The notes under the pieces: model-generated
What the model was told of the DNA's origin: nothing
The model's database searches: none
The model's input: the letters and a program-made list of their open reading frames with translations, nothing else
Shown here: positions 1 through 10,408 of the stretch, piece after piece
How positions within the stretch are numbered: position 1 is the first letter of the stretch
How the letters are laid out: the number at the start of each line of letters is the position of its first letter
From: Phenylobacterium sp.
GTDB lineage: Bacteria > Pseudomonadota > Alphaproteobacteria > Caulobacterales > Caulobacteraceae
Direction of reading: 5' to 3'
Assembly (NCBI RefSeq): GCF_030693405.1
Contig: NZ_JAUYAW010000066.1
Location: 1-64,000 of the forward strand
DNA: 64,000 bases
Made by a program: the position numbers and the translations under genes

Positions 1-582
1 CTGATCGGACCAGGGGGAGGGGACGACGGAGATGCTGGTGTCGAAAGGGGTGTCGCGGCTGGTGGGCGCTCGGTAGCCGTAGTCGAAATAGTTGACCAGC
101 TCCTCCACGCGAACCGCATCGGTGGGCGGTCGCTCGCCGTCGTTCAGAAACCGCCGGACATTGGCGTAGCTGGCGGTGTCCACATCGATGGAGAAGGTGG
201 AGACGGGCTCCTCCGCCGTCCGCTTCACCGGATTGGCGGTCGCCTCTGGATAGCGCTCTGTGTCGATGGCGGGAGGCGGCGAAAGGGCGGGCGAGGCGGC
301 CAGGCGCTCCTGCAACATCATGGCTGGCCGTGGAGGAAGAGGCGACGGCGGAGGCGGAGGCGGAGGCGGCGCAGCCATGGCCATCGGCGCGGCCATGCCA
401 GGCGGCGGCGGACGACTCCAGGCCCGCTGTGGCTCAGGCTGCTGGAAGCCCAGGCGCGCGCAGGCTGCGGCGGTCGGCGTCCCGTCCTGAACCCTGGCCG
501 GGGCGGCGCTGGCCAGGGGTGGAGCGGCCATCAGGGCCGCCAGGCTGAGGGTGAGAAGATTGCGAATCGCCATCGGCGCCAT
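1..582 (-). CDS. VWA domain protein with YfbK-type N-terminal region (partial, 3' end off the left edge)
   Basis: Only the first 194 codons are inside the window; the frame is open to base 1. The start at 582 (MAPMAIRN) has an AGGGA about 8 nt upstream; a second in-frame Met lies at 573. A signal peptide ends near the Ala-rich stretch around residue 28. A low-complexity Pro/Ala/Met linker follows. From about residue 115 comes the block STFSIDVDTASYANVRRFLN and then EELVNYFDY, typical of the region before the von Willebrand factor A domain in YfbK-like secreted or periplasmic proteins. The VWA domain itself would lie beyond the edge. Members of this family are exported and of unclear function, with a metal-ion-dependent adhesion-type domain. 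The gene is divergent from the Sel1 lipoprotein gene at 812. Confidence 0.85.
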   Translation of the reverse strand, partial: MAPMAIRNLLTLSLAALMAAPPLASAAPARVQDGTPTAAACARLGFQQPEPQRAWSRPPPPGMAAPMAMAAPPPPPPPPSPLPPRPAMMLQERLAASPALSPPPAIDTERYPEATANPVKRTAEEPVSTFSIDVDTASYANVRRFLNDGERPPTDAVRVEELVNYFDYGYRAPTSRDTPFDTSISVVPSPWSDQ

Positions 583-661
583 GCGCGCGGTCCCTGTTTT
601 TCTGAGCGTCCCTCGCCGGCAGCTTGGCTTTGCGACTAAGGCGAAAGGTGGACAAACCCCG

Positions 662-675
662 TTCTGTGAACAGAA
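662..675. promoter_or_regulatory. Short palindrome in divergent promoter region
   Basis: TTCTGT-GA-ACAGAA forms a perfect dyad in the 229-base gap between the divergent VWA and Sel1 genes. It is in the right place for an operator, but no regulator gene is adjacent, and a dyad this short could be chance. Nothing else is recognisable in this gap. Confidence 0.25.
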
Positions 676-811
676 AAGTCGGTGGGGCGAGCGGCGGATG
701 GGAATCTCTCCCTCAGCCGTGGGGCAAGCTTGACAGAGGCGCTCCGCCCAAGGCTACTGCCCAGGTCCAAATTATGGTTAACGCGCTCTGAATGTGGGGG
801 AGCAACGGGCC

Positions 812-2206
812 ATGGTCCCACCATCGGACCGACTGCTGCACGGACGCCTGCGCCAGGGCATGACCGTGGCTGTGCTGCTGGCCCTGGTCCCCATGCTCGG
901 TTGCGAGCCGGGCCCCAAGGGACCCGGCGCAGCGGCGGGACTGGCCTGTCCGCGTCCCCAGACCTTCCTCACCACCCAGGCCTTCAACGTCCAGGAACAG
1001 GAGATCCGCGCCCTGCGGCGCCAGGCCTTCGCCGGGGATTTCTTCGCCCAGATCGATCTGGCCCGACGCTATGGCGGCGCCGAGGCCGAGCAGCGCAAGA
1101 TTCACGATCCGGTCGAGGCGGCCACCTGGTACCAGCTGGCGCTCTCGAACCCGGACGGCTTCGCCCCCATCGTCACCGGCGCCCAGGGCCAGCGCCGCAA
1201 CGGCCGCCTGCAGGACTGCCGCGAGGCCGAGCGCCTGGGCGCCTATTCGGCCCTGGAGCGCCTGCTCGAACGGATGAGCTCCGAAGAGCGTCAGGATGTC
1301 CGCGACCGGGTGATCTATGTCCTCTCCACCCAGGGCGCACCCGGGTTCCGGACCCTGGCGCGTCTGCATGATGTGGGCTTTGGTCCCTTCGGCGATCCGG
1401 TCGAGAGCTCGCCCATCGACCCGCGGGAGCTGAAGGGCCGCCGGCCGCCGGCGGCGGCGACGCTGTTCACGCGCAATGACGTGGACGTCTATCTGTTCAA
1501 CTATCTCGCCGCTCAGAGCGGCGATGTGGCCGGCTTTGTGATGCTCAAGGATTTTGAGCGCTCCTCCACCGGCCGGGCGTCCCTGGGGGCTGACGCCCAG
1601 GCCAAGGCCAAGCGCTGGACGCCGCCCTTCGAATTCTATCCGCCCCAGGCGCCGGAATCTGGCGTGCCCCTCTCTGATGAAAGCCTCCGGGCCGGCGAGG
1701 CCGAGGCCGCGGCCCTGGCGCGGGTGGACGAGCTGCCCTTTGTCCATGTGGGCCACGCCCTGGCCTTCCTGCGGGTGACCGATAAACCGGCCGTCACCAA
1801 GGCCAGCCTCTCGGCGACCGAGATCCAGGCCTTCCAGGCCATGCTGGGCCGCCCCGCCACGGGGCGCCTGTCCAGCCTGGAAGAGGTCCGCGCCATCCAG
1901 TACGCAGCCGTCAACGGCCAGGCCCGCTCTCAGCTCACCCTGGCGGTGATGTACGCCGAAGGCGTGGGGGTGCCGCGGGACTACGCCCGGGCCTTCCACT
2001 GGTTCTCCCAGGCCGACCGGCAGGGCAACGCCGAGGCCAAGTACGCCATGTCGACCTTCTTCTCCCTCGGGATGGAGGGGGTGGCCGACCAGGATAAGGC
2101 GAGCGCCGTGGTCTATCAGATCGATGCGGCGCTGGCCGGCTTCAAACCCTCCGCTCAAAGGCTGCGCGAGCTCCTGGCTCAGGTCTCCCGCGCGCCGCGA
2201 ACCTGA
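812..2206 (+). CDS. Sel1-repeat lipoprotein
   Basis: A 464-residue protein. I chose the ATG at 812 because GGGGGAG lies about 9 nt upstream; a GTG at 794 and an ATG at 860 are alternatives. The N-terminus has several Arg residues, then a hydrophobic run ending LVPMLGC, a lipobox, so it is probably a lipoprotein. The C-terminal third has Sel1-like alpha repeats (AVMYAEGVGVPRDYARAFHWF and the following YAMSTFF segment), and an earlier region around residues 70-120 looks like a degenerate repeat. Sel1 proteins usually act as scaffolds for protein-protein contacts. The next gene starts 16 nt downstream on the same strand, so the two are probably co-transcribed. Specific function unknown. Confidence 0.8.
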   Translation: MVPPSDRLLHGRLRQGMTVAVLLALVPMLGCEPGPKGPGAAAGLACPRPQTFLTTQAFNVQEQEIRALRRQAFAGDFFAQIDLARRYGGAEAEQRKIHDPVEAATWYQLALSNPDGFAPIVTGAQGQRRNGRLQDCREAERLGAYSALERLLERMSSEERQDVRDRVIYVLSTQGAPGFRTLARLHDVGFGPFGDPVESSPIDPRELKGRRPPAAATLFTRNDVDVYLFNYLAAQSGDVAGFVMLKDFERSSTGRASLGADAQAKAKRWTPPFEFYPPQAPESGVPLSDESLRAGEAEAAALARVDELPFVHVGHALAFLRVTDKPAVTKASLSATEIQAFQAMLGRPATGRLSSLEEVRAIQYAAVNGQARSQLTLAVMYAEGVGVPRDYARAFHWFSQADRQGNAEAKYAMSTFFSLGMEGVADQDKASAVVYQIDAALAGFKPSAQRLRELLAQVSRAPRT

Positions 2207-2222
2207 CAAAGGCGCAAAGACG

Positions 2223-3653
2223 GTGACTGCTCAACCTCTGCGGCCCGGCCGCCTGCTCCCCCTGATTGGCGCCGCCTGCGCGGTCCTGGTCTTGTCCCTG
2301 GGCGGGCCGGCCCAGGCCTATCCCGACGCCCGGGTGGACGCGCAGATCCGGCCGAACTTCGGCGGGCTGATCACCCCGCCCCTGCGCTCCCCCTACCGGC
2401 CCAACCAGTGGCGCAAGCCCGACCACAAGCCCAAGCGGCCTTATCCGCACCCCAGCCGGCCGCATCCGCCGCTGCAGGGGGGCTATCTCAACAGCCTCAG
2501 CATCGACTGCGCCGACCCCAATCTCGGCCCCTATCCAGTGTCCGACGCCCTCTGGGCCCTGGCCGATGGCGGCGTGCTGTTCATCCGCGCCCGGGGCGGC
2601 GTGTGCCGCGAGACCCTCTATATCGACCGCCCGGTGACCATCATCGGCGAGGGGAGCCCGGCCTTCGCCACGGGGCCTGAGTCCCAGCCGGCCCGCCTAA
2701 CGCCGCCGGCCGGCGCGCCCTGCATCCGCGTGGCGCCGGGGACCCGCGGCGTCGAGATCCGCGACATGGTCATCGAAGCCGACCAGGGCGGGCGCAGCGC
2801 CTGCATCGAGGCCGTCGACGCCGAGATCGCCCTGGTGAACACCTATGTCCGCTATGCCGGCGAGGCCGCAGCCATCTTCGTCTCAGGCGGTCGCCTGGTG
2901 GGCCGCCAGAGCACCATCGAGGCGCGCACCAATGACGCGGCTGTCCTGGTGGACACCGCGACCCTGGACTTCACCCAGGTGCGCATCGCCGCCGACGTAC
3001 GCGGCCTCGACATCACCCCGGCGGCCGGCGAGAGCCGCCTGCTGCAGGTGGGCGTGGTCGCCGAGGGCGGGACCCTTCCGGGCTCCACCGGCGTCACGGT
3101 CCGCGGCCTGCGCAGCGGCGGCGGCAAGCTGGTGGTGCGCAACTCCTATGTCGGCGGCTGGATCACCGGGCTCTATGTGGATCGCGGCGCCAAGCTCGAG
3201 CTGATCCGCAGCCGGGTGCGCGCCCGGCGCGGTGTCATCTCCGACTGGGGGGAGGTCGTGGTGCGAGAGTCGGCCATCTGGGGCGACGAATACGGCGGCT
3301 ATTTCGCCGGCGGGGCGCCGGTGATCGAACACAACCGATTTGGCGGCCCAAGGGGCGGTCTGATGTTCGACAGCCAGACGCGCCCGGCCTTCGCGCCTAA
3401 CTACCTCTACGCCAGCGACCAGTGCGACCCCTACGCCCAGCCGCAAGGACTGTACTGCCAGTCCTTCGGCGCGGGGCCGTTGCAGGCCTTTGCGGCGCCT
3501 GACGCTTTCGGGCCGCCGGCCTATGGACCCCCGTCCTACGGCTGGACCCAGGATGGCTATGATCGGGGCTACCAGCTCGACGGGGCGCCGGTCGCCTTGC
3601 CGCCGCCGCCCCCGCCGGGCCGCCGGGGGGTGTTCGGACGCCCGGCCTACTGA
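2223..3653 (+). CDS. Secreted parallel beta-helix repeat protein
   Basis: A 476-residue protein starting at GTG 2223, chosen because it gives a clean signal peptide (basic RPGR, hydrophobic core, cleavage after GGPAQA). A longer reading frame upstream overlaps the Sel1 gene and is unlikely. Mature residues 100-400 contain short repeated beta-strand units with Gly turns (for example GVEIRDMVIEADQGG, GLYVDRGAKLELIRS, GVISDWGEVVVRES), as in right-handed parallel beta-helix proteins. The C-terminus is rich in Pro/Tyr/Gly and ends in a poly-Pro and GRRG stretch. Such folds often bind or cleave polysaccharide, but I see no clear catalytic signature. It lies 16 nt after the Sel1 lipoprotein gene, which suggests a shared envelope role. 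Confidence 0.75.
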   Translation: MTAQPLRPGRLLPLIGAACAVLVLSLGGPAQAYPDARVDAQIRPNFGGLITPPLRSPYRPNQWRKPDHKPKRPYPHPSRPHPPLQGGYLNSLSIDCADPNLGPYPVSDALWALADGGVLFIRARGGVCRETLYIDRPVTIIGEGSPAFATGPESQPARLTPPAGAPCIRVAPGTRGVEIRDMVIEADQGGRSACIEAVDAEIALVNTYVRYAGEAAAIFVSGGRLVGRQSTIEARTNDAAVLVDTATLDFTQVRIAADVRGLDITPAAGESRLLQVGVVAEGGTLPGSTGVTVRGLRSGGGKLVVRNSYVGGWITGLYVDRGAKLELIRSRVRARRGVISDWGEVVVRESAIWGDEYGGYFAGGAPVIEHNRFGGPRGGLMFDSQTRPAFAPNYLYASDQCDPYAQPQGLYCQSFGAGPLQAFAAPDAFGPPAYGPPSYGWTQDGYDRGYQLDGAPVALPPPPPPGRRGVFGRPAY

Positions 3654-3666
3654 GCGCTGCGATCGC

Positions 3667-5187
3667 CTACTGGGAGTCGAAGAAGGCCTCCGGCCCCTCG
3701 ACCTCCACCAGCCGGCCCTCGCGGATCTCCAGGAACCGGGTGGCGGCCGTGCGAGTGAAGTGGCGATCGTGGGAGACGAACAGACAGGTGGTCTCGGCCT
3801 CTTCCAGCTGGCTCTCCAGGGCCTCCTGGCCCTCGATGTCCAGGTGGTTGGTGGGTTCGTCCAGCAGATAGAGATTGGGTCGGGCGAGTTTGAGCCGCAG
3901 GAAGATCAGCCGCGCCCGCTCTCCATGGCTGAGGTCGCCGATCGGGCCGCTGACCCGGGCGTGTGAGAAGCCGGCCTTGGCCAGCAGGGCGTTGGTCTGG
4001 GTCGTGGTCGCCGCCTCGGCGCTGGCCACATAGTCGAACAGGCTCACCTTCAAGGGCAGATCGCGCATGGCCTGATCGAAATAGACCATGCGAATGGCCG
4101 GGTTGAAGCGGATAGGGGCGGCCCCATCATAGTGGACCTGGGCCGGGTCCCAGGCGCGGGCGAGCGCGTTGAGCAACATGGACTTGCCGGCCCCGTTGAC
4201 CCCCAGGACCGCGATCCTGTCGCCCACCGCCACGTTCAGTCGATCAATGCGGTAGAGTTCGCGCCCGTCCGGTGCGGCGACGGTGACGCCGGATAGGCGC
4301 AGGGCGACCTTGGCGTCCATCTCGCCCTCGCCCAGTTCCAGCCGCCGTTCCCGACTGACGTGGGTTTCGGTCTGGCTGGCCTCGATCCGCGCGATCCGCT
4401 TTTCCGTTGCCTTGGCGCGCTTGTGGAACTTGTCGTTCAACACTCCCCACTGGCGGTAGCGGGCGGCCACAGCCTCCAGCCTTGCGATCTCCTTGGCTTC
4501 CAGCTTGCGGCGCGAGGCCTCGGCGGCGTCGCGGGCCATCAGCTCGGTGCGGGCGGCGACGAAGGGCAGGGCGAAGCTGTGCGCGCCGTCCGAGCGCAGG
4601 AATACGGTCCGGCTGGTGGTCCGCTCGAGAAAGGCCCGGTCGTGGCTGACGATCAGCATGGGCAGGCGTCGCTCGGCCGCCAGCCACCGCTCCAGCCGGT
4701 TGATGTTGGTCAGGTCCAGGTGGTTGGTGGGCTCATCCAGGATCAGCAGATCCGGCTCGGCCAGCCGAACCGCTGAGGCGATCAGGAACAGCCGGCGCCA
4801 GCCGCCACTGAGCGCCGAGAACCGGGTCTGCGCCAATTCGGCCGGAATTTCGAACTCGTCCAGCAGGACATCGATGCGCCAGTCCTCGGACCCGTCTTCG
4901 GGCAGGGCGGTGGCCAGCACCTCCCGGGCGGTGAGCTCCAGAAGGTGGTCGGGCGCCTCCTGCGGCACATAGCCGACCTTCAATCCCCGCGAGCGGATGA
5001 TCTTGCCGCTGTTGAGCTCCAGCTCGCCGGTCAGGCACTTGAGCAGGGTCGACTTGCCCGCCCCGTTTTCGCCCACCAGGGCGGTCCGCGCGGCGTCCAG
5101 GGCGAAGGTGACGCCCTGGAAGATTTTCGTCGCGCCATAATAGAAGCTGGCCGCTTCGACGCCCAGTACGGCTGCGGCCCCCGCCAT
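3667..5187 (-). CDS. ABC-F family ATPase (Uup-like)
   Basis: A 506-residue soluble protein with two ABC ATPase domains and no membrane segments. The start at 5187 (MAGAAAVLG) has GGAG 7-8 nt upstream; an in-frame Met at 5220 lacks a ribosome site. Domain 1 has Walker A GENGAGKST, a divergent signature LSGGWRRL, and Walker [13 protein letters not shown]. Domain 2 has GVNGAGKSM, signature LSHGERARL, and [13 protein letters not shown] charged linker (about residues 230-290) connects them, as in ABC-F translation factors. Members bind ribosomes and modulate elongation or protect against antibiotics; this one is closest in layout to Uup/YheS-type housekeeping members. It is distinct from EttA at 5698. 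Which subfamily it belongs to is uncertain. Confidence 0.88.
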   Translation of the reverse strand: MAGAAAVLGVEAASFYYGATKIFQGVTFALDAARTALVGENGAGKSTLLKCLTGELELNSGKIIRSRGLKVGYVPQEAPDHLLELTAREVLATALPEDGSEDWRIDVLLDEFEIPAELAQTRFSALSGGWRRLFLIASAVRLAEPDLLILDEPTNHLDLTNINRLERWLAAERRLPMLIVSHDRAFLERTTSRTVFLRSDGAHSFALPFVAARTELMARDAAEASRRKLEAKEIARLEAVAARYRQWGVLNDKFHKRAKATEKRIARIEASQTETHVSRERRLELGEGEMDAKVALRLSGVTVAAPDGRELYRIDRLNVAVGDRIAVLGVNGAGKSMLLNALARAWDPAQVHYDGAAPIRFNPAIRMVYFDQAMRDLPLKVSLFDYVASAEAATTTQTNALLAKAGFSHARVSGPIGDLSHGERARLIFLRLKLARPNLYLLDEPTNHLDIEGQEALESQLEEAETTCLFVSHDRHFTRTAATRFLEIREGRLVEVEGPEAFFDSQ

Positions 5188-5284
5188 TTCGCGCTCCGGC
5201 TGGTTTTGTTTCAGGCGCATCTAACGTTCTGCGGCCAGCCCTGCCCAGAGGTAAGCGGAGCCTGCAGGGGCGGCGCAAACGAAA

Positions 5285-5310
5285 GACGCCGCCCGGGGAG
5301 GGGCGGCGTC
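5285..5310 (-). terminator. Intrinsic terminator of the csbD-like gene
   Basis: On the minus strand GACGCCGCCC pairs with GGGCGGCGTC across a CTCCCC loop and is followed by TTTCGTTT, directly downstream of the CsbD gene. Confidence 0.75.
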
Positions 5311-5336
5311 TCGCAAGTTCAGCAGGTTTGGAGACC

Positions 5337-5519
5337 CTACTTCTTCAGCGCATCACGGGCGCCTTCCTTCAGGTCGCCCACGCCCTTCTGAACCTTGCCC
5401 TTGGCCTGGTCCATGTGGCCTTCGGCCTCGAGGCGATCGTTGCCGGTCAGCTTGCCTGCCGCTTCCTTCACCTTGCCGCCCATATCCTTGGCGGCGCCTT
5501 CGGCTTGATCCTTATGCAT
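5337..5519 (-). CDS. CsbD family stress-response protein
   Basis: A 60-residue, Lys/Glu/Ala/Gly-rich hydrophilic protein ([20 protein letters not shown]...). It has the CsbD pattern of short amphipathic repeats: [20 protein letters not shown], then the [13 protein letters not shown] segment. The start at 5519 has AAGGAG at good spacing; longer readings of this frame are not supported. CsbD proteins are small cytoplasmic proteins induced by general stress, of unknown mechanism. The gene is monocistronic with its own terminator, and is divergent from ettA. Confidence 0.9.
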   Translation of the reverse strand: MHKDQAEGAAKDMGGKVKEAAGKLTGNDRLEAEGHMDQAKGKVQKGVGDLKEGARDALKK

Positions 5520-5697
5520 CGGAAACTCCTTCGGTTTCGGGAGGTGCGGGGGCGCCTCGTCTGTTGCAGAAGGAATGCGGAAGAGCGCCCGGGAGTTCCG
5601 CATGATCGTGCGCCTGCGGTTGCGCCGCAGGCGGGGGGCGTCTATTTCCTGCACCAATTCCGAAATCGCAGTTTCAAAGGCGGGCGCGGCACCATCC

Positions 5698-7359
<1,662 letters not shown>

Positions 7360-7449
7360 AAAGAAAGGCCGGGGGCGAAGCGCGACAGCGGAACCTCCGG
7401 CCATCCAACCTGTTCTCCGCGGGACATCAAAACCCGAAAGGAGACCGCC

Positions 7450-8013
7450 ATGGCGAGCCCTCGTATCGAAGGCGCCAAGGTGGCCGTGCTGGCCACCCAC
7501 GGCTTTGAACAGTCCGAACTGGAACAGCCCGTCGCGGCCCTGACCGCGGCCGGCGCCACAGTCCACGTCATCGCCCCCAAGGGTCCTGAGATCCAGGGCT
7601 GGGAGCACCACGACAAGGGGCGGTCCACCGCCGTCGACCTGGAACTGGCCAAGGCCAAGGCCGGCGACTACGACGCGCTGGTCCTGCCGGGCGGGGTGAT
7701 CAATCCCGACGCCCTGCGCCTGGAGAAGAAGGCCATCGCCTTCATCGGCGAGTTCGTGAAGGCCGGTAAGCCCATCGGCGCCATCTGCCACGGCCCCTGG
7801 ACCCTGATCGACGCCGGCGGTGTCGAGGGCAAGACCATGACCTCCTGGCCCTCCCTAGAGACCGACCTCAAGAACGCCGGCGCCAAGTGGGTCGACAAGG
7901 AGGTCGTCGTCGATCACGGCCTCGTCACCTCGCGCAAGCCCGACGACATCCCGGCCTTCTGCAAGAAGCTGATCGAGGAGATCGCCGAGGGCCGCCAAGC
8001 CGCGGCGGCCTAG
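7450..8013 (+). CDS. DJ-1/PfpI family protein (type 1 glutamine amidotransferase-like)
   Basis: A 187-residue single-domain protein. GAAAGGAGACC sits just upstream of the ATG. The fold markers are present: KVAVLATHGFEQSELEQP near the N-terminus, YDALVLPGG, and the nucleophile elbow AICHGPW with Cys113 and the neighbouring His114 of this family. Length and sequence match the YhbO/PfpI group, which act as deglycases/glyoxalase-like chaperones or stress proteins; peptidase activity is doubtful. It follows ettA by 90 bases on the same strand. A second and a third DJ-1-fold protein are encoded at 52189 and 53217. Confidence 0.9.
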   Translation: MASPRIEGAKVAVLATHGFEQSELEQPVAALTAAGATVHVIAPKGPEIQGWEHHDKGRSTAVDLELAKAKAGDYDALVLPGGVINPDALRLEKKAIAFIGEFVKAGKPIGAICHGPWTLIDAGGVEGKTMTSWPSLETDLKNAGAKWVDKEVVVDHGLVTSRKPDDIPAFCKKLIEEIAEGRQAAAA

Positions 8014-8087
8014 GCCTGCGGCGGTCGCCCTGGTCACAGGGTCGCCGCACCGGCTATAGGGCGGGGAGCAAGCTGGAGCAGCGCCCC

Positions 8088-9023
8088 ATGTCCGACTCCC
8101 CGCCCGTCGTCCTTCTGTCCCACGTCATGCTGGCGCCCATGCAGGCCGGCCTCGAGGCCAAGGGCTATCGCGTGGTGCGGCGGTGGGACCTGGCCGAGGC
8201 CGACCGCCCCGAGGTGGTCGCCATCGCGCACGCCGGTGAGGTGGTTCTGGAGCCGGAGTTCCTCACCACCCTGCCGAAGCTCGCCCTGATCGCCAATATC
8301 AGCGTCGGCTATGACGGGGTGGACGTGCCCTGGTGCCGCGCCCGGGGGATCGATGTCACCCATGCCGACGGCCTCAACGCCGAGGATGTGGCCGACCATG
8401 CGGTGGGCCTGCTGATCGCGTCGTGGCGCAACATTGTCGAAGGCGACCGCCATGTGCGCGAGGGCCGCTGGGCCCCCGACGACCGCATGGGCCCTCGCCC
8501 GGCCTTGAAGGGCCGCAAGGTCGGTGTGGTGGGCATGGGCCATATTGGTCAGGCCTGCGCCGTGCGCGTCCAGGCCTTTGGCATGGACGTGGCGTGGTGG
8601 GGTCCCAACCCTAAGCCGGATCTGGCCTGGCCCGGCAGCGAGAGCCTGCTCGCCCTGGCTGAGGCGAGCGACATCCTCATCGTGGCCTGCCGCGCCGATG
8701 AGTCCAATCGCAACCTGATCTCGCGCGAGGTCATCGAGGCCCTCGGGCCGCGAGGCCTGCTGGTCAATGTGGCCCGCGGCTCGGTGGTCGACGAGGACGC
8801 CCTGATCGCCGCGCTGAAGGACAAGCGCCTGGGCCGCGCGGCTCTGGACGTCTTCTGGCAGGAGCCGACGCCCGCCGCCCGCTGGGCGGGCGTGCCCAAC
8901 GTCGTGCTCTCGCCCCATTCGGCCGGCGGCACCCTGGAGTCGATCCCCAAGATGATCGGCCAGGCCCTGGAAAATCTGCGCCGCCACTTCGCCGGTGAGA
9001 CCCTGCTCAGCCCCGTCCCCTGA
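8088..9023 (+). CDS. NAD(P)-dependent D-2-hydroxyacid dehydrogenase
   Basis: A 311-residue protein starting MSDSPPVVLLSHVMLAPMQ, with GGAG upstream. The Rossmann fingerprint is GVVGMGHIGQACAVRVQAFG (about residues 148-167). Catalytic residues of the family are visible: Arg in NVARGSVVDEDALI, the Glu of the WQEP region, and His in LSPHSAGGT. The sequence fits glyoxylate/hydroxypyruvate reductase-type enzymes, which reduce 2-oxoacids using NADPH or NADH. The exact substrate cannot be read from sequence. It is a single gene between the DJ-1 protein and a small ORF. Confidence 0.9.
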   Translation: MSDSPPVVLLSHVMLAPMQAGLEAKGYRVVRRWDLAEADRPEVVAIAHAGEVVLEPEFLTTLPKLALIANISVGYDGVDVPWCRARGIDVTHADGLNAEDVADHAVGLLIASWRNIVEGDRHVREGRWAPDDRMGPRPALKGRKVGVVGMGHIGQACAVRVQAFGMDVAWWGPNPKPDLAWPGSESLLALAEASDILIVACRADESNRNLISREVIEALGPRGLLVNVARGSVVDEDALIAALKDKRLGRAALDVFWQEPTPAARWAGVPNVVLSPHSAGGTLESIPKMIGQALENLRRHFAGETLLSPVP

Positions 9024-9106
9024 CATCTCCGTGACATGGCTCTGTGGGATGAACCCCTGGTCGCCTTGAGCATTTGCACTGGCCACCCCGTCACCAGGTC
9101 AGTTCC

Positions 9107-9385
9107 ATGTCAGTCCATGCGTCCCCGGTCAGCGACTCCTCCAACCGGGCTTTTCTTGATCTCTGCGCCGTCTATGACGGGCTTCTGGCGGGGGAGGGGC
9201 TTGTGCTGAGCGCTGCGGCCCAGACCGACCTGCGCGCCTTCGCCCGCCTGTATGATCTGCCCCTCGAAGAGGCCGGCGAGGCCGAGGTCTGGCGTGAGGT
9301 GCGCGTTCGCCTGCGGGAGGACCTTGCGTCGCCCCTACAGGCGCGGCCCGAATGGGGTTATGAGGATCAACAAGTGGCGGCCTGA
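9107..9385 (+). CDS. Small hypothetical protein (92 residues)
   Basis: It starts at MSVHASPVSDSS; an upstream in-frame start exists but lacks a good ribosome site. The protein is acidic, mostly helical, soluble, with no signal peptide and no motif I recognise. It ends 15 bases before the promoter/operator of the methionine operon. Codon use is like that of its neighbours, so I consider it probably real but of unknown function. Confidence 0.55.
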   Translation: MSVHASPVSDSSNRAFLDLCAVYDGLLAGEGLVLSAAAQTDLRAFARLYDLPLEEAGEAEVWREVRVRLREDLASPLQARPEWGYEDQQVAA

Positions 9386-9400
9386 GCAGGCCTCCAAGGC

Positions 9401-9436
9401 TTGACATAACCACATAAAGATATCTTTATGTGGACC
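9401..9436 (+). promoter_or_regulatory. Methionine operon promoter with overlapping 24-bp palindromic operator
   Basis: TTGACA at 9401-9406 is a consensus-like -35 box. Bases 9410-9433 form a perfect 24-bp palindrome whose half site is CCACATAAAGAT; it covers the spacer and -10 zone. About 17 bases after the -35 box is CTTTAT (9424-9429), which would put the transcript start within a base or two of the ATG at 9437. No Shine-Dalgarno is visible there, so the message may be leaderless. The natural ligand is the ArsR-type protein encoded immediately downstream, giving autoregulation of the whole operon. Confidence 0.8.
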
Positions 9437-10408
9437 ATGCCGATCTCCACGGTCCAGGTTGTTGATGTGCTGCGCGCGGCCGGCGAGCCGACGCGACTGC
9501 GCATCCTCGCCCTGCTGGCCCATGAGGAGCTGGCGGTGCTCGAAATCTGCCGCGTGCTGGATCAGAGCCAGCCGCGAGTGTCCCGCCACCTGAAGCTGCT
9601 GGCCGAGGCGGGGCTGGTGGAGCGGTTTCCAGACGGCGCCTGGGTCTTCTATCGACTGGTCACCGGCGGCGAAGTCCGTCGACTGGTGGACGAGGTCCTC
9701 GACCTGATCGAACCTGGCGACAGTGTGCTCGCCCGCGACGCCGAGCGTCTGCGCAGCGTCCAGGCCGAGCGCGAGACCGAGGCCGGGGCCTATTTCGCCC
9801 GCAACGCCGCCCGCTGGGACGAGATCCGCGCCCTCTATGTGGCCGACGAGGCCGTCGAGGCGGCGATCCGCGAAGCCGCCGGGCCTGGCCCCTTCCGCCG
9901 CTTGGTGGACCTGGGCTCGGGCACCGGCCGCATGCTGACCCTTCTGGGGCCGCAGGCCGAGCAGGCGCTTGGCCTCGATCTGTCGCAACAGATGCTCAAC
10001 ATCGCCCGCAGTCATGTGGGCAAGGCTGGCCTCGAGCATTGCGAACTTCGCCATGGGGACATCTTCGGCACCCGCCTGCCCGGCGAGAGCGCAGACCTCG
10101 TCGTGGTTCACCAGGTCCTCCACTATCTCAGCGAGCCCGCCGCCGCCGTCCGCGAGGCTGCGCGCCTGGTCGAGCCCGGCGGCCGCCTGCTGATCATCGA
10201 CTTCGCCCCCCATGGCCTGGAGCATCTTCGGGACGAACACCAGCATCGCCGTCTGGGCTTCTCCGACACCGAGATGGAGCGCTGGCTGGACGACGCCGGC
10301 CTTGGCCAGGTGAAGGCCAGCGCCCTGCCGCCGACCCAGGCCGCCGGCCTGACCATCAAGATCTGGAGCGCCGAGCGCGCGCCGCTCCGCAAGAGGACCG
10401 CCGCATGA
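9437..10408 (+). CDS. ArsR-family regulator fused to SAM-dependent methyltransferase
   Basis: A 323-residue fusion. Residues 1-85 are a winged-helix ArsR domain: ISTVQVVDVLRAAGEPTRLRIL, recognition helix around QSQPRVSRHLKLLAEAGLV. No metal-binding Cys cluster is visible in it. Residues 125-310 are a class I methyltransferase with motif I VDLGSGTGRMLTLLG and motif post-I GLDLSQQML, then HQVLHYL and PGGRLLIIDF. I prefer the ATG at 9437; the ATG at 9428 lies inside the operator palindrome. It overlaps metF by ATGA. Established knowledge: ArsR-type regulators (SahR) sense S-adenosylhomocysteine and control methionine-cycle genes in Proteobacteria. Inference: this is such a regulator, with the methyltransferase domain used as a SAM/SAH sensor. 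Confidence 0.88.
   Translation: MPISTVQVVDVLRAAGEPTRLRILALLAHEELAVLEICRVLDQSQPRVSRHLKLLAEAGLVERFPDGAWVFYRLVTGGEVRRLVDEVLDLIEPGDSVLARDAERLRSVQAERETEAGAYFARNAARWDEIRALYVADEAVEAAIREAAGPGPFRRLVDLGSGTGRMLTLLGPQAEQALGLDLSQQMLNIARSHVGKAGLEHCELRHGDIFGTRLPGESADLVVVHQVLHYLSEPAAAVREAARLVEPGGRLLIIDFAPHGLEHLRDEHQHRRLGFSDTEMERWLDDAGLGQVKASALPPTQAAGLTIKIWSAERAPLRKRTAA

Noticed and set aside
661-675. LexA-like box in the first intergenic gap
   Set aside because: Alphaproteobacterial LexA sites are direct repeats of GTTC with 7 bases between. Here there is only an inverted GTTC/GAAC, so I list it only as an unassigned palindrome.
7366-7405. Possible hairpin after ettA
   Set aside because: The GC arms pair imperfectly and are not followed by a T-run, so I did not list it as a terminator.
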